Shown here: one piece after another, positions 34,601 through 45,074 of the stretch
Position numbering within the stretch: position 1 is the stretch's first letter
Layout: each line of letters starts with the position of its first letter
DNA from: Cephalotrichum gorgonifer
Taxonomy: Eukaryota > Ascomycota > Sordariomycetes > Microascales > Microascaceae
Assembly (NCBI GenBank): GCA_900312665.1
Contig: ONZQ02000003.1
Span: 2,471,968-2,535,967 of the forward strand
Length of the DNA stretch: 64,000 bases
Direction: 5' to 3'
Program-made: the position numbers and the translations under genes
Notes under the pieces: generated by a model
What the model was told of the DNA's origin: nothing
What the model saw: the letters and a program-made list of their open reading frames with translations, nothing else
The model's database searches: none

Positions 34601-35034
34601 ACCTTAAGGCTTTCAAGGCCGAGTTCTGCACCTCGACCTTCACCTGCCGGCTGCGCTTTTGCCCCCGAGCAACTGTTGGGTTTGGGACCGAAGAGCTTCT
34701 CAAAGAGCACGAGTGGGCTCACTCCTCGCGTCCGAGATGCACCTTTTCTGGATGTCACTATCCGCCATTCGCCAGCAGCCAGGCGTTAAAGCGCCATGTG
34801 GAGAGGTGCCATAATCCGCCCCAGACCGTTAGACGATTGCGGGGAGTCTCGAATATTCGAGGATCATGGGAGGGAGGTAGCATCGGAGATACGGCCAGTA
34901 TTCCCAGTCACAGGAACTACGTGTCCACCGACACCCCACCCTTCTTCGAAGAGAGTATATTACCTTTCGAGGCTGTGGCACCGCCGCCATACAACATTTT
35001 CGAGGACGACATTTTCGACGACGAAATTTTCTAG
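31691..35034 (+). CDS. NACHT-domain STAND protein with C-terminal C2H2 fingers
   Basis: NLR-like fungal NTPase. Seven exons, 31691-32005, 32073-32265, 32353-33396, 33489-33600, 33657-33911, 33964-34415 and 34475-35034, close in phase and give 976 aa. The N-terminal helical region (about 1-260, with LCWIWSPITVVLR and the SSWEGFLLTTCGRFERRFGNI region) resembles the fungal STAND N-terminal domain DUF7708. It is followed by a Lys/Glu-rich coiled segment. NACHT has Walker A GSAGTGKS at 299-306 and Walker B WVVVDGVDEC near 399-408, with KADGMFLYARLILDYL downstream. There is no WD, TPR or ankyrin array; instead two C2H2-like fingers occur at C848-C853-H869-H873 and C879-C884-H898-H903. A short acidic tail ends at TAG (35032). 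An alternative 3' splice may extend the protein into the downstream coding-like segment. Confidence 0.88.
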
Positions 35035-35440
35035 GACGAGGTACCGCTTTTCGACTTTGTGGTACCATAGACTTCCTGCAGACCGCCAGCCCCCAGCGTT
35101 AGATGTCGACGAAGTTACGAACAACCTGCACGACAAGTACGCGAGTGCTTTGAATACGATGCAAGGCTATCGAGAGAGCATCCCGCACCTCGACAACTTG
35201 ATCGAAATCGGCAGGGAGAATGGCGATCATTTATTTGTAGAGGGATTCCTCAGACAGAAGGAGAAGGAGCAAAGAGACCTCACTCGAACGCAGGAGCTTG
35301 TAAATCAGCTTTCTAGACAGTAGGGAAAGCTGCTCAACCAGGCGCAATCGGCGGAGAAAGCCCTGAACCCTACCCTGGACCCGGGCCTTACCATGGGCCA
35401 GGCCCTGGCACAGGCTCGGGGGAGGAGACAATATGCGTAG
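34954..35440 (+). other. possible alternative intron plus decayed coiled-coil exon
   Basis: Downstream of the NACHT-C2H2 stop, the frame beginning at 35090 reads as helical, charged protein (77 codons), meets TAG at 35321-35323, then continues in the same frame for 38 more coding-like codons to TAG at 35438-35440. A GTATAT donor at 34954 and a CAG acceptor ending at 35087 have compatible phase with the NACHT gene and would join this segment after residue 949 or so, skipping the annotated stop. The 134-nt intron lacks a clear CTAAC branch site. The first downstream TAG follows a CAG codon and could be a former CAG. It may be an alternative C-terminus or a decayed one. Confidence 0.5.
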
Positions 35441-35832
35441 GCGCATTGAGATTTATAGCCACCCCACTTCAGTAAACTATCGGCATTGTGTTTTTTCCAC
35501 ATCCTCGGCGATAAGGCGACTGCTGCTGGGTACTTTAGTATATAGGTAGTTCTATCCGTTATCTTATCGTCACGTGAAATCACCTCATCGGTCGGGGGGT
35601 ATTCCGGCCGGTAACGGACGGCATTTTGTAAGCGGCGTGGGGCGGAAGTTGCTGACAAAAATGCCGCGCTTGTTAATAGATCCCGCTCAGATACGTCCAA
35701 GCTCCGTATGAGTGAGAGCTGATATCTGAAGCATTAACCTGCCGACTCAACAGCTCTTTCCTTCAGAATCTTCTCCCCACATTATAATGTCGGCTCTCTT
35801 TATTCATATCATAATCTAGATCCAGAGCGGAC
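35441..35832. other. CysA-like gene upstream region
   Basis: Spacer of about 390 bases with no gene recognised; it probably holds the promoter and leader of the acetyltransferase gene. Confidence 0.45.
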
Positions 35833-37380
35833 ATGAAGTCGCAACGCCTCTTACAAGCGGCGCTCCGCGGGGCGCGGCCCCAGCAAAACTCACTCATCTC
35901 CTCCTCGGGCCGGAGGCTTGCTAACACCACCTCTTCAAATGGGCCCCGCTGCTTCAGCTCCCGGCCCGCCCGGCGGAGCGCCGCGACCTCGGGGGAAGCC
36001 TCCAATCCCCCAATGGCCTTCCCCTGCCTAGACGCGATAGAGACGCGCTCGGCGACCCTCCAGGCCTCGTCCCGCGAGAGCGGGCCCGAGCCGTCTTACA
36101 CCACGGGCGAGACGCTCAAGTACCACTGCTCGGAGCCCCTCCTCCTAGACTGGGGCGGCGTGCTCCCGCAGTTCGACATCGCCTACGAGACGTGGGGCGA
36201 GATGAACGCCGACAAGTCCAACGTCATCCTCCTGCACACTGGCCTCTCCGCCTCGTCTCACGCGCACTCCACCGAGCTGAACCCCAAGCCCGGCTGGTGG
36301 GAGAAGTTCATCGGGCCCGGCCTCAGCCTGGACACGGACAAGTACCACGTCATCTGCACCAACGTCATCGGCGGGTGCTTCGGGTCCACGGGCCCGAGCA
36401 GCGTCGACCCGGCCGACGGGAAGAACTACGCCACGCGGTTCCCCATCCTGACCATCGGCGACATGGTCCGCGCCCAGTTCCGCCTGCTCGACGCCCTGGG
36501 TGTCGACAAGCTGTACGCGAGCGTCGGCTCCAGCATGGGCGGCATGCTGTCCCTCGCCTCGGGCGTGCTCTTCCCGGGGAGGATCGGGAAGCTAGTCTCG
36601 ATCAGCGGGTGTGCCAGGAGCCACCCCTACAGCATCGCCATGCGCCACACGCAGCGCCAGGTCCTCATGATGGACCCCAACTGGAACAGGGGCTTCTACT
36701 ACGGCCAGGTTCCCCCCCACGCCGGCATGAAGCTCGCGCGGGAGATCGCCACCGTCACGTACCGCTCCGGCCCGGAGTGGGAGCAGCGCTTCGGCAGGAG
36801 GCGCGCGGACCCCAGCAAGCCGCCCGCGCTGTGCCCGGACTTCCTGATTGAGACGTACCTCGACTACGCGGGCGAGAAGTTCTGCCTCACGTACGACCCC
36901 AACAGCCTGCTCTACGTCAGCAAGGCCATGGACCTGTTCGACCTCGGCGCGGAGAACCAGCGAGCCACGGAGGCGAGGCGAGCGGCACGCCAAGGGCTCC
37001 TTAGGTCCGGGGTGACCCCGCCTGCTGAGGGGCTGCACTGCAGCCTCACGCTCCCGGACAAGCCCTACGAGGAGCAACAAGCCGCGCAACAGGCCGCAGA
37101 CGGGGACTCCTCCTCGGCCTCCGTGCCGGACGGCCCGCCGGAGGACCTTGTCAGGGGTCTGGCGAACCTAAAGGACGTCCCCGCGCTCGTCATGGGCGTC
37201 GCGAGCGACATCCTGTTCCCGGCGTGGCAGCAGAGGGAGGTGGCGGAGGCGCTGAAGCTGGCGGGTAACAAGCAGGTGGTGCACAGGGAGCTCGGGGAGG
37301 AGGCCAGCCTCTTCGGGCACGATACGTTCTTGTTGGATCTGAAGATTATCGGGGGAAACTTGAAGGCTTTCCTCGGATGA
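35833..37380 (+). CDS. cysA: serine O-acetyltransferase, CysA/Cys2-like (MetX-type fold)
   Basis: Alpha/beta-hydrolase acyltransferase. Fungal CysA/Cys2 proteins transfer acetyl from acetyl-CoA to L-serine for cysteine synthesis, although they belong to the homoserine acetyltransferase fold family. Single exon, 515 aa. The N-terminal about 50 residues are rich in Arg, Ser and Ala with few acids, a probable mitochondrial presequence. The oxyanion/substrate region reads HTGLSASSHAHS, followed by GCFGSTGPSS. The nucleophile is the first Ser-Met pair of GSSMGGM (near residue 235); the remaining triad members fit ASDILFP (Asp) and FGHDTFL (His). A Gln/Ala/Ser-rich insert lies at about 415-435. The choice of serine over homoserine specificity rests on the HTGLSASSHAHS and presequence features; homoserine O-acetyltransferase is the alternative. 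Confidence 0.87.
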   Translation: MKSQRLLQAALRGARPQQNSLISSSGRRLANTTSSNGPRCFSSRPARRSAATSGEASNPPMAFPCLDAIETRSATLQASSRESGPEPSYTTGETLKYHCSEPLLLDWGGVLPQFDIAYETWGEMNADKSNVILLHTGLSASSHAHSTELNPKPGWWEKFIGPGLSLDTDKYHVICTNVIGGCFGSTGPSSVDPADGKNYATRFPILTIGDMVRAQFRLLDALGVDKLYASVGSSMGGMLSLASGVLFPGRIGKLVSISGCARSHPYSIAMRHTQRQVLMMDPNWNRGFYYGQVPPHAGMKLAREIATVTYRSGPEWEQRFGRRRADPSKPPALCPDFLIETYLDYAGEKFCLTYDPNSLLYVSKAMDLFDLGAENQRATEARRAARQGLLRSGVTPPAEGLHCSLTLPDKPYEEQQAAQQAADGDSSSASVPDGPPEDLVRGLANLKDVPALVMGVASDILFPAWQQREVAEALKLAGNKQVVHRELGEEASLFGHDTFLLDLKIIGGNLKAFLG

Positions 37381-38361
37381 GAGGCGGGTTTCTTTTTTTA
37401 TTTGTTCCTCAAGTTGTTTTATCGTTTTCCATCCCCGTGTCCATATGGAGGTTTGGTTGCATCGAACTGGAGTTTGAAGGATTTTTGGTTGGGCATATAT
37501 TGTTGAAATATACCAGCGTGCTGTTCAAGCTTGAATTTACCTCTTATCTGTTCCGCCTTCTCACGCGTGGAACCTGAGTCTCCTGGGTCACGTATCATTT
37601 GACGACGCCCGGGTAGGCAAGATAGTAGAATGTACGAGTATTCACGACATAGTTCCAGCAGGCCAAAACTGAACAAAAGTGATCTAAATCGTTAACGGAG
37701 AGCCCCGTAGGTCTTTTAACTCTCGACTTTGGTCTAACTTCGGCTCCCTTTTCCCTTCCAGCTTGATGTCTATCCTCATCCAGCAGGGGACTACTCCCGG
37801 TACTTTTACCTGCCCTTACTCTTCGCGTAAATGGCATTTTCAATCACCTCCTCTCTTTTGACATAATGCAAAGACAATCAAGAAAACGCCTCCCATCCCA
37901 ATGTTTCGTTCTTCCCACCTCTCTTTCCCTTCCCTGTCTCGGGAGAGTGTGGGAAGACGGGACTCGTATGAATGTGACGAGTTAACAGTTTTAAAAACAA
38001 TAAAAGAAAGTTATGGGCAAGGAAGAATGCGCCCGGCCGAAATTCCCTCTATTAGGCCCGATGAAAGAATGAGTAAGAAAATAGGTTGGGCCTTGTGAAG
38101 CGGCCTCCCACCCTGAATATGAGGGGGTAATGATACAGATTGGAGAGAATCGATGCTGAGAATGCATCAATGAAGACGTATTGTCGTCGTCTCCTTCCGA
38201 GGCCGGCGTCGGCTGTCGGTCTCGAGACCGGAACCGAGCCCACTTATGTCGGCGCTTGCGCCGGGGCAGTTCGACGGGGGTACCGGTCGAGATGAGATAT
38301 GATACTGCTGAAGTTGAAGTTGCGAAAAAGAAGCGGCGTAGAGGAGCGCTTCCAGCTACGC
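37381..38361. other. 3' flanks of CysA-like and GT32 genes
   Basis: Convergent spacer of about 1 kb, holding both 3' untranslated regions. No additional gene recognised. Confidence 0.45.
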
Positions 38362-39610
38362 CTACGCCTTCGGCTTCTCCTTCTTCGGCTTCTCCGTCAC
38401 GACAGTTTCCACAATCTCGCCGATATGGCGCTCGTTCTCCGGTTTCCACGTACCTGTTACCACCTTCGTTAGCCCAAGTGGCCCGAAGTATTCGCAAGGG
38501 GGGCTGTGTCTTACCCTCAAAGTCGTGCTTGACCATGGCCTGCGGGTCATCGTACTCCTTGGCCCCCATCTGCCTCACGCCGGGCGAGAACCCCGTGATG
38601 GGTAGCACAAGCACGTCCCCGACCTTCTTAGGCTCCTCCATGCCGGTGAAATTCCTCCAGTCGACGGTTCCGGCCGGGCCGGACTCGAGGTTGAAGAAGC
38701 GCCCGTCGTTCAGGTACTTGAAGACGGTGTCGGTCCACACGGCGGGGCCGGTGAACTCGATGACGTTCCGGTCCAGGGTGGCGGTGTCGTTCAGCTCGCC
38801 GGAGCGCTTCCTCCGCAGCGTCTCCTCCGTGATGCGCGAGATGGTCTCCCGCAGAGCCGGATGGCCCGGCTTGGCCTGGATGGTCCACTGGCAGAACTGG
38901 ATGCGGCGGGAGTACCACTTGGCCCAGTCCTCCCTGTCCGGGTCGGCCTCGATGCCGATGACGAGGCCGACGGAGTTGCGGGGCACCGAGTCCGGCACCC
39001 ACTCTATGGCGCTGCGGATGGCCGAGGTGTCGATGTCGGTGTAGATGCCGCCCCTGGCGTAGAGGATGAGGTAGCGGAAGAAGTCGGCCCTGAGGACGGG
39101 GAGGGGCAGAGCGCGGTACGCCTCCACGACGTCGGGCACGCCGGCGTATAGGAGGCGTAGAAGCGCCGTGGCCACGTCGTCGGTTATCACTTCGTGCACG
39201 AATCCCGGGTGCAGCTCCGTCCAGCTGGCCTCCTGCTCACGGAACTCGAACGACTCGTCCGCGGGCGTCGTCTTCCACGTCTGCCAGATGTACGCGGGGA
39301 ACTTGGACTCGAGGACGTAGGGGTACTGGTGGGCGAGCTGCTCGCGGAGGGGCAGCTTCGAGATGTCCATCATCGGCTTCTGGCCGGATGGGCTCTTGTT
39401 GCTGGCAGCAGCGCCCGCTTCGGCGGCGGGTCGGCCAGCAGCTGCTGGGGCAGGGCGGTTCGGAGGTGCGGCATTCGTCTTCGAGTCTTGGGCGGCGGGG
39501 GCGGGTTTGGCTGTTCGTATGGGGGTCTCGGCATTGTGTGACCTTGAGAGGAGGAAGAGGACAGTGAGGATGAAGGCGGCTGCCACGATGGCTCTCCGTG
39601 GGGAAAGCAT
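38362..39610 (-). CDS. GT32 glycosyltransferase, Och1-like alpha-1,6-mannosyltransferase
   Basis: Golgi type II membrane glycosyltransferase; Och1-family enzymes start the outer N-glycan chain with GDP-mannose. Exon 1 is 39610-38515 and exon 2 is 38453-38362, with a 61-nt intron, giving 395 aa. The start at 39610 was chosen because it gives MLSPRR plus one hydrophobic anchor (about 8-22); an ATG 22 codons upstream would precede it with non-membrane sequence. A Pro/Ala-rich stem covers about 25-80. The catalytic domain has PAYIWQTWK, RADFFRYLILYARGGIYTDIDT with the metal-binding DxD near residue 190, and ends with a KHDFEG-TWKPENERHIGE block that is only complete after splicing. The Lys/Glu-rich C-terminus has no ER or Golgi retrieval motif that I recognise. 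Confidence 0.92.
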
Positions 39611-42167
39611 TGTGATAGCTGTGTAGGTAGTCGGATCGAAGGTGGCGAGGGCGGGAGTAGGGCGAGGATGAATCAACGGCGAGTAGCTCGAGACAACGAA
39701 AGTTATGAAGGCCCAGACAGAGTGAAGGACGAGGAGGGAGGAAGCGAGGGTAAGGGTCGCTCAGGAGATCCCAGAGGGTCACGATAAGCTCGAGGATGGT
39801 TCGCTGCTTCGTTCGTTTAAAAAGAGAAGGTCCGGCCGTGGAGGCTGCCGAAAATCTAGGAACAGAGCCCCAGATGGGTTCAGGAAAAGGGACCGAGTAA
39901 AAAGAAAAAGAGAAACAAACGAAAAGAAAGAAAAAGCAGAGCTGTTGGATGTAATCAGACGCGGCCCATCACGGAAAGAGAGAGAGATATTATGGTCCAG
40001 TTGGAAAGGTGGGAACAAAAAATATAAGGGCGAAAAGGTAAAAAAGCTTGAACCAGTCCCAGCTAGCAAAGAGTAACTACTACCGAACCACGAACTAGTT
40101 TTTTTTAGGGGGCTTTTCTAGACGCTTTTTCTGGAAGGGGGCAAAACGACGACTTTCCTGTTGATGATGGTCTCGTAAGTACTCGTAATTGTCCGCGAGT
40201 TCAGGGGGTGGGGTGAGGGGAGCAAGTGGGGTGAGGTGTGTAGTTATCAACTCCACTGGCCGGGCAGGACCGAACAAGAGTGCAGGGAGGGGCGTCTACC
40301 TATCACGTCTGATTGGCCGTGGATTGCAAAGCTAGCTCCAGCGGACTGAGGCCAACCTCAGACTTGTTCGTGCCTTCCAAGTATGAGCACACCCTAGCGA
40401 CCAGTTAACCATCTCAAAGACCCCCAGAAGCAGAAAATAGAAGAAGGAGAGCATGAGATAGGGACTTCATGAGTCTGTGGAGTATTCCTCACTCAGCCTG
40501 GGTCTCCTTGAAGATTGACTAATAGGACTGGGACGACAGTGTCCTCGTAGTACGTTTCCAAGTCGGAGCAGAGCCTGGTTCCACAGTTGTCCCACAGGCA
40601 GGAATGAATGCATCTGCTGGTGTGCATGTGGGACTTTGATTCGAGGCCAGACCCACTCAGCATCGCCCAATGACGCCAGCGACCACCACTACAAGTACTC
40701 GCAGTCGTGCTCGAGCACGAATACACGTCGTCGGTGTACATTAGTCGTAGATTCATCTGCGTCCGACATGGGGATTTTCAGCTCGTATCGGCTCCCAAGC
40801 CCTCCCATAGCTTGCATACTGAGTAAGACCTAGCCGGGCACAGACTAGAATTATCAGTCACTTTTTCCTATCCTTCGTATATTTTGTGCATGGAAGCGTG
40901 GCGTCTAGCTCAACTCGTATCCCCGGCTTTTTTTTCGTACTCGTATATTACTCGTAAACGCGGGTCCTCAAAAATCATACCGAGAAATGTAGTATTATGG
41001 GGGTATTATTATCCCCGAGGACCAAATAAGGGTATGACGCAGTTGGTCCAAGTTTAGACCCCACGCGCGATGGCACCTCACTGGCGGTAGGTAGAATGTG
41101 AAACGTGCCCTCACCATTCATATTACTTGTATGAGTCGGCCTAAGCCGAACGCGGCCACTACAGCAGCCGGTTCCACTCTGTGATACTTGTACTTCGTAC
41201 GGAGTACTCGGAGTGCGCTTTTGCTCCGCCCAAGCAAGGGCGATAAAGGGGGGAATCGATCTGCGACCACGGAAATCATTTTCATTTCGGTGGACCAGGA
41301 ATGCTTGTATTACAAGCATCTCCCCTATCGCGATTTCGGGAATATATATCGCACGATTCCATTCAAGTGCCATAATACTGCGTAGATTACCAGATGAGAG
41401 TGAAAGGGAGGACAACTAATTTGAACAATTGGCTCCGCGCCATCGGCAAATTGCAGATCTGGGCACCACAGTGCTTTCAGCTCGTTGAATCACCGACCCC
41501 GTTGGACATATCACCTCAAGTAGGAGAGGGAGGAGGACATGAGGGGGTATCATGGACGAGATATTGAAATCCAATTGTTGCCCCACGAGTTTCAATCGTT
41601 GTACGAGCACGTTACGTCGATGGCACTGTAATGTCCATCTTCCCGAGCTGTCTTGTTCCTCCCCCCGCCCCCTTACATATACTCCATATCTGGCGGGGCC
41701 AGATCTCGTTTCAGTCGGTACTTGTACTTGCACGACCTATGGTTTTTCGAATTGAGGTGAGGTGAGGTGAGCCGACCGGTCGATCATCCCTCCCGTGGCG
41801 GACGCGGACCAAGGTTAAGACCCCGAGTGGGTAGTGAAAGGGGGGCGGCTCAAGCAGAGTTAGTGTCGATCTTCGCCATGCATAGCAAGGCATTGGGGAC
41901 GCGAGGCGAGATCTTCGCCAGGATAGGACGAAGCGAGCGGCGCAGCATGTTGCGGTCTTTGTCTCGTCCAGACGCCCTTGCAAACCTCCGCGGGGGGCGT
42001 TGGACACCTGGGGTTGTTGTGGAGATTATTATCGGCAAGCACTCGGAGTCCCTTGCCCAGGGTCCGAATGAGTACAAGTAACCTTGAAGCTCCTGAAACA
42101 ACTGGCTCGCGGGGGAGAAACTGGGTGTTGCCAACTCTGGGGCAAGAAAGCAAGCCAAATAGCCATT
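39611..42167. other. 2.6-kb region without a supportable gene
   Basis: It starts with the GT32 promoter region, which is A/G-rich on the plus strand. Several TACTTGTAC / TACGAGTA words lie near 40680-41220, and a short (GAGGT)3 run at 41754-41768. No coding structure was recognised. Confidence 0.45.
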
Positions 42168-42259
42168 GGTTCGGTGGTGTAGTTGGTTATCACGCTTGCC
42201 TCACATCTACAAAGATGTTAGGTCGCAAGAGGTCTCCGGTTCGAACCCGGGCCGAATCA
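42168..42259 (+). tRNA. tRNA-Val(CAC) with an 18-nt intron
   Basis: Acceptor stem GGTTCGG / CCGAATC is fully paired apart from one G-U, with discriminator A73. The D arm GTGTAGTTGGTTATCAC is typical. The anticodon stem CTTGC / GCAAG flanks CT-CAC-A, and an 18-nt intron occupies 42206-42223, directly 3' of the base after the anticodon. The T arm is TCCGG-TTCGAAC-CCGGG. A long T run starting near 42270 is the Pol III terminator. It reads valine codon GTG. Confidence 0.94.
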
Positions 42260-45074
42260 TGTTTTGGCCTTTTTTTTTTCGCCTTAGGTCTTTTTTTCTC
42301 TTTGGCCAGGTTTAGTTTGCCCGGACAAGCCACCAGCAGTGTTAGTATCGCACCCGCACGCCCGCTAGCCCGGTAGGCTAAGACTGGCAGGTTCTAGCAT
42401 GAACGATGCATCAACAAAAGTTTTGGTCAAAGATACTTCTCTGTAGTGCGGTATGCTAAGCTAAAAGCTTGTCAAGCTATGTCAAGCTACCCTGGTACTG
42501 GGCCCTTTGCCAAGGCGCGGGTTCTGCTAAACTTGGCCTGCGCTATGATCTCCCGCGCTGTGACAGCTTTACTCTTCTCTCATGCTGCCGATGCCAGGTA
42601 TGACCCTACATCCTCAGACGGCCACGTCAGCCATCTGCAACGGCCTCATCCGCGTCCACAAACACCCGCCGCGGGGCGCCAGCAGTTCCTTCTCATCCCG
42701 GAGCCGGGGGGGTTGCGGGGGGGGAGGGGCGGGCGGTCCGATATCGAAACGTCCGTCGTCAGCAAAGAACAGACCCGGAGGCCGTGAGTGGTGGAAGGAG
42801 GGAGGGCAACGTAAGGAGTGGAGGCGCAGCTTGACCCGTGAATCCCGATCGTCCGTTTCAATGCCAAGCTTTTTTCGGTGATGGAACAAGGAACCAACCC
42901 GGCCGGCGGAGTGCGGAGTGGTACAAGGTATCGTGCCGCGTCTGAAACGCAGGCGTTTCGACGGGGTATAAACAGCAATATTAACGAGCATATATATTGC
43001 TGTAGTTATAATGGAGCTGGGGGGGTATTGTCGGTTAAGGGGTTTTTTTTTTTCTCTCTGGAAATTTATTATGCCCTCTTAACAACACTTGGTGAGCTAG
43101 AGCCCTCCATTTTTATCGTCTTACACTGTAGCCACCGCCAGCTACTAGCCCTCGTACTTAAGTTCCTTATTCCTATTTTATTGCTTGTGGCTGGACAAAC
43201 CACCGCTCCTCATTTCTTCGTCGCAGAAATCACGGTGGTATCTGAATCGGGAGAGAGACGACTGCTCCGAGCACAGCGCTGAGCAACCCCGGGATGAGAA
43301 TGAGATGATATGGGGACTTCTCGCATCTCAAGACCCGTTCTCTACCCCTGTCCCTATGTCGGATGTCTGCGCAAGACACCCCGGATGGACACTCCACAGG
43401 TCCCCGACCTCATATAGCTTGACGTGGCACGGGTGCTGATGTGGTTACATGTGGGGGTTGGACGGGCTGGGGAGTTGCGTCCGTGTCTTGCCCGTCGATG
43501 CATATTGTGTCCCGGACTCTAGCCTCCTCAGCCTGCAAGGAGCCGGCACCACGCGTCTTGCTCCTGGGTGTCAAGAAGCGAACTAACCATTGTAGATGGG
43601 ACCGAGACTAAGCTGACACCAGGCCTCGGGATGGCACGTTACCTTGTCGGGGGGTTGTGGCGGGAAGATGTCCGGTGAGGCTTGGTTCTGGTCGGGAGGG
43701 AGTTCGTGGGAAACTCCGAGTCTTCTCGTCTCGGGTGTGATGAGAGATTGCTGACTCTATTATATATGTATGTTGTGGATAGCGCCTTGCCGGATGCGTG
43801 TGCGGCATGCAGCGGTGCGGTGCGCGTCAACGTGGCTGCTGCGGGCCTTCTTGTACGTTGGGGCATGGTCGGCTCCCGTTACCAGCCGACAACTTATCGT
43901 AAGAGGCAATGGGGTTGGTCCCTTCTTCTGTATTACAAGGATGGCTCGAGTTGAGAACCAACGGGGCAGGCATGGCGGGAATGGATCCGGCGGGAATTAA
44001 TCTGGCCGGCTTGATGGTCGGGGCGTTCCTTCCGTCGTGCTGGCACCTATGATTTCCACGGCTCTCACTCGTACCTTCCCCCTACCCTACCTCTCCGGTT
44101 CCTCGCCAACACCTTCCCTGTATTTGCTTTCTAGTCATAACGTGGTTTTGTGATTGTGTGGGCTGTGGCTGCCTTCTGTCAGGGCCACCATTATTTCTCC
44201 CGCCCCGCCCCCAACCGTGCCCTCCTTCCTCCATCACCAAGATCGCGGGTCGGTAGGACCTCCCAGATCGAGTCTAGCACCACCACCACAATACCACGCC
44301 ATCACCACAATGCCGAGCCCCACCCTTCCACAGCCCATGGCAAAGCTCTCAGACATTGTAGTATTATCGCTCTCTCTCAACAAACTTCCGGTGCTCAAAC
44401 TTTCGACGCGACGCATGTCTCCATGCCCAACCCCGCCTTTCGCCTTTCGTTCGTCTCCCTCCTACCGTCCGGCTATACCTAGTCCAGCTTGCGAGATTGT
44501 TGACTTGCGTGCGTGCTTCCCCACTTGTCCCCCCAGCCCGGGTGGCCGAAAGAGCTTCAAATTGAGCGTTTGTGGCGGGAGGACTGACCCCTCCTCTTCG
44601 TCCCTCCCCATTGGAGAACCGAGGACTCGTGCTTCTCTGCGAGGATGCAAGACATTGGTCCCCCCTGAGACATGCGCTCACATCTTGCCTCGATCCCAGT
44701 ATCGGCCCGCCGTTGCACCTGCACGGACATTAATGAGCTGGCCATGTTGAGAGCACGGTTATTAGGTTGCCGCCCTCGGATATCTCAACCCCAAGCAGTT
44801 CGAAGGAAGAAAGTGGGACGTGGGCGTGATATAGCTTGAGCAGCCGCTGCTATCGAGTAGCTTAAAATGCTACGACGGGCGGTATAAAGCCAGAGCAAAA
44901 CCTCGCCCTGCGTGCTCCCCCCCACCCTCTGATCTGATCTGAACTTTCCCACTCCAATGTCAAAGTAGAAAACCCCCACGACCAGATTCCCCCCACGAGC
45001 GAAACCCCGTCTTCCTCGAAGCGTTGACCTGTCGCTCCCAAAGGCACACCTCTCGCTCGAGAGAATCGGCCGAC
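42260..45074. other. 2.8-kb region without a supportable gene
   Basis: No spliced gene recognised. A 10-bp-arm hairpin, ACAGCAATAT / ATATTGCTGT, lies at 42972-43003. Frames of 130-200 codons near 42878-43282 and 44154-44750 lack family resemblance. The last 150 bases are probably the amine oxidase leader. Confidence 0.45.

Noticed and set aside
38181..39044. 287-codon plus-strand open frame
   Set aside because: Antisense shadow of the GT32 gene, whose DxD and C-terminal blocks establish the minus strand.
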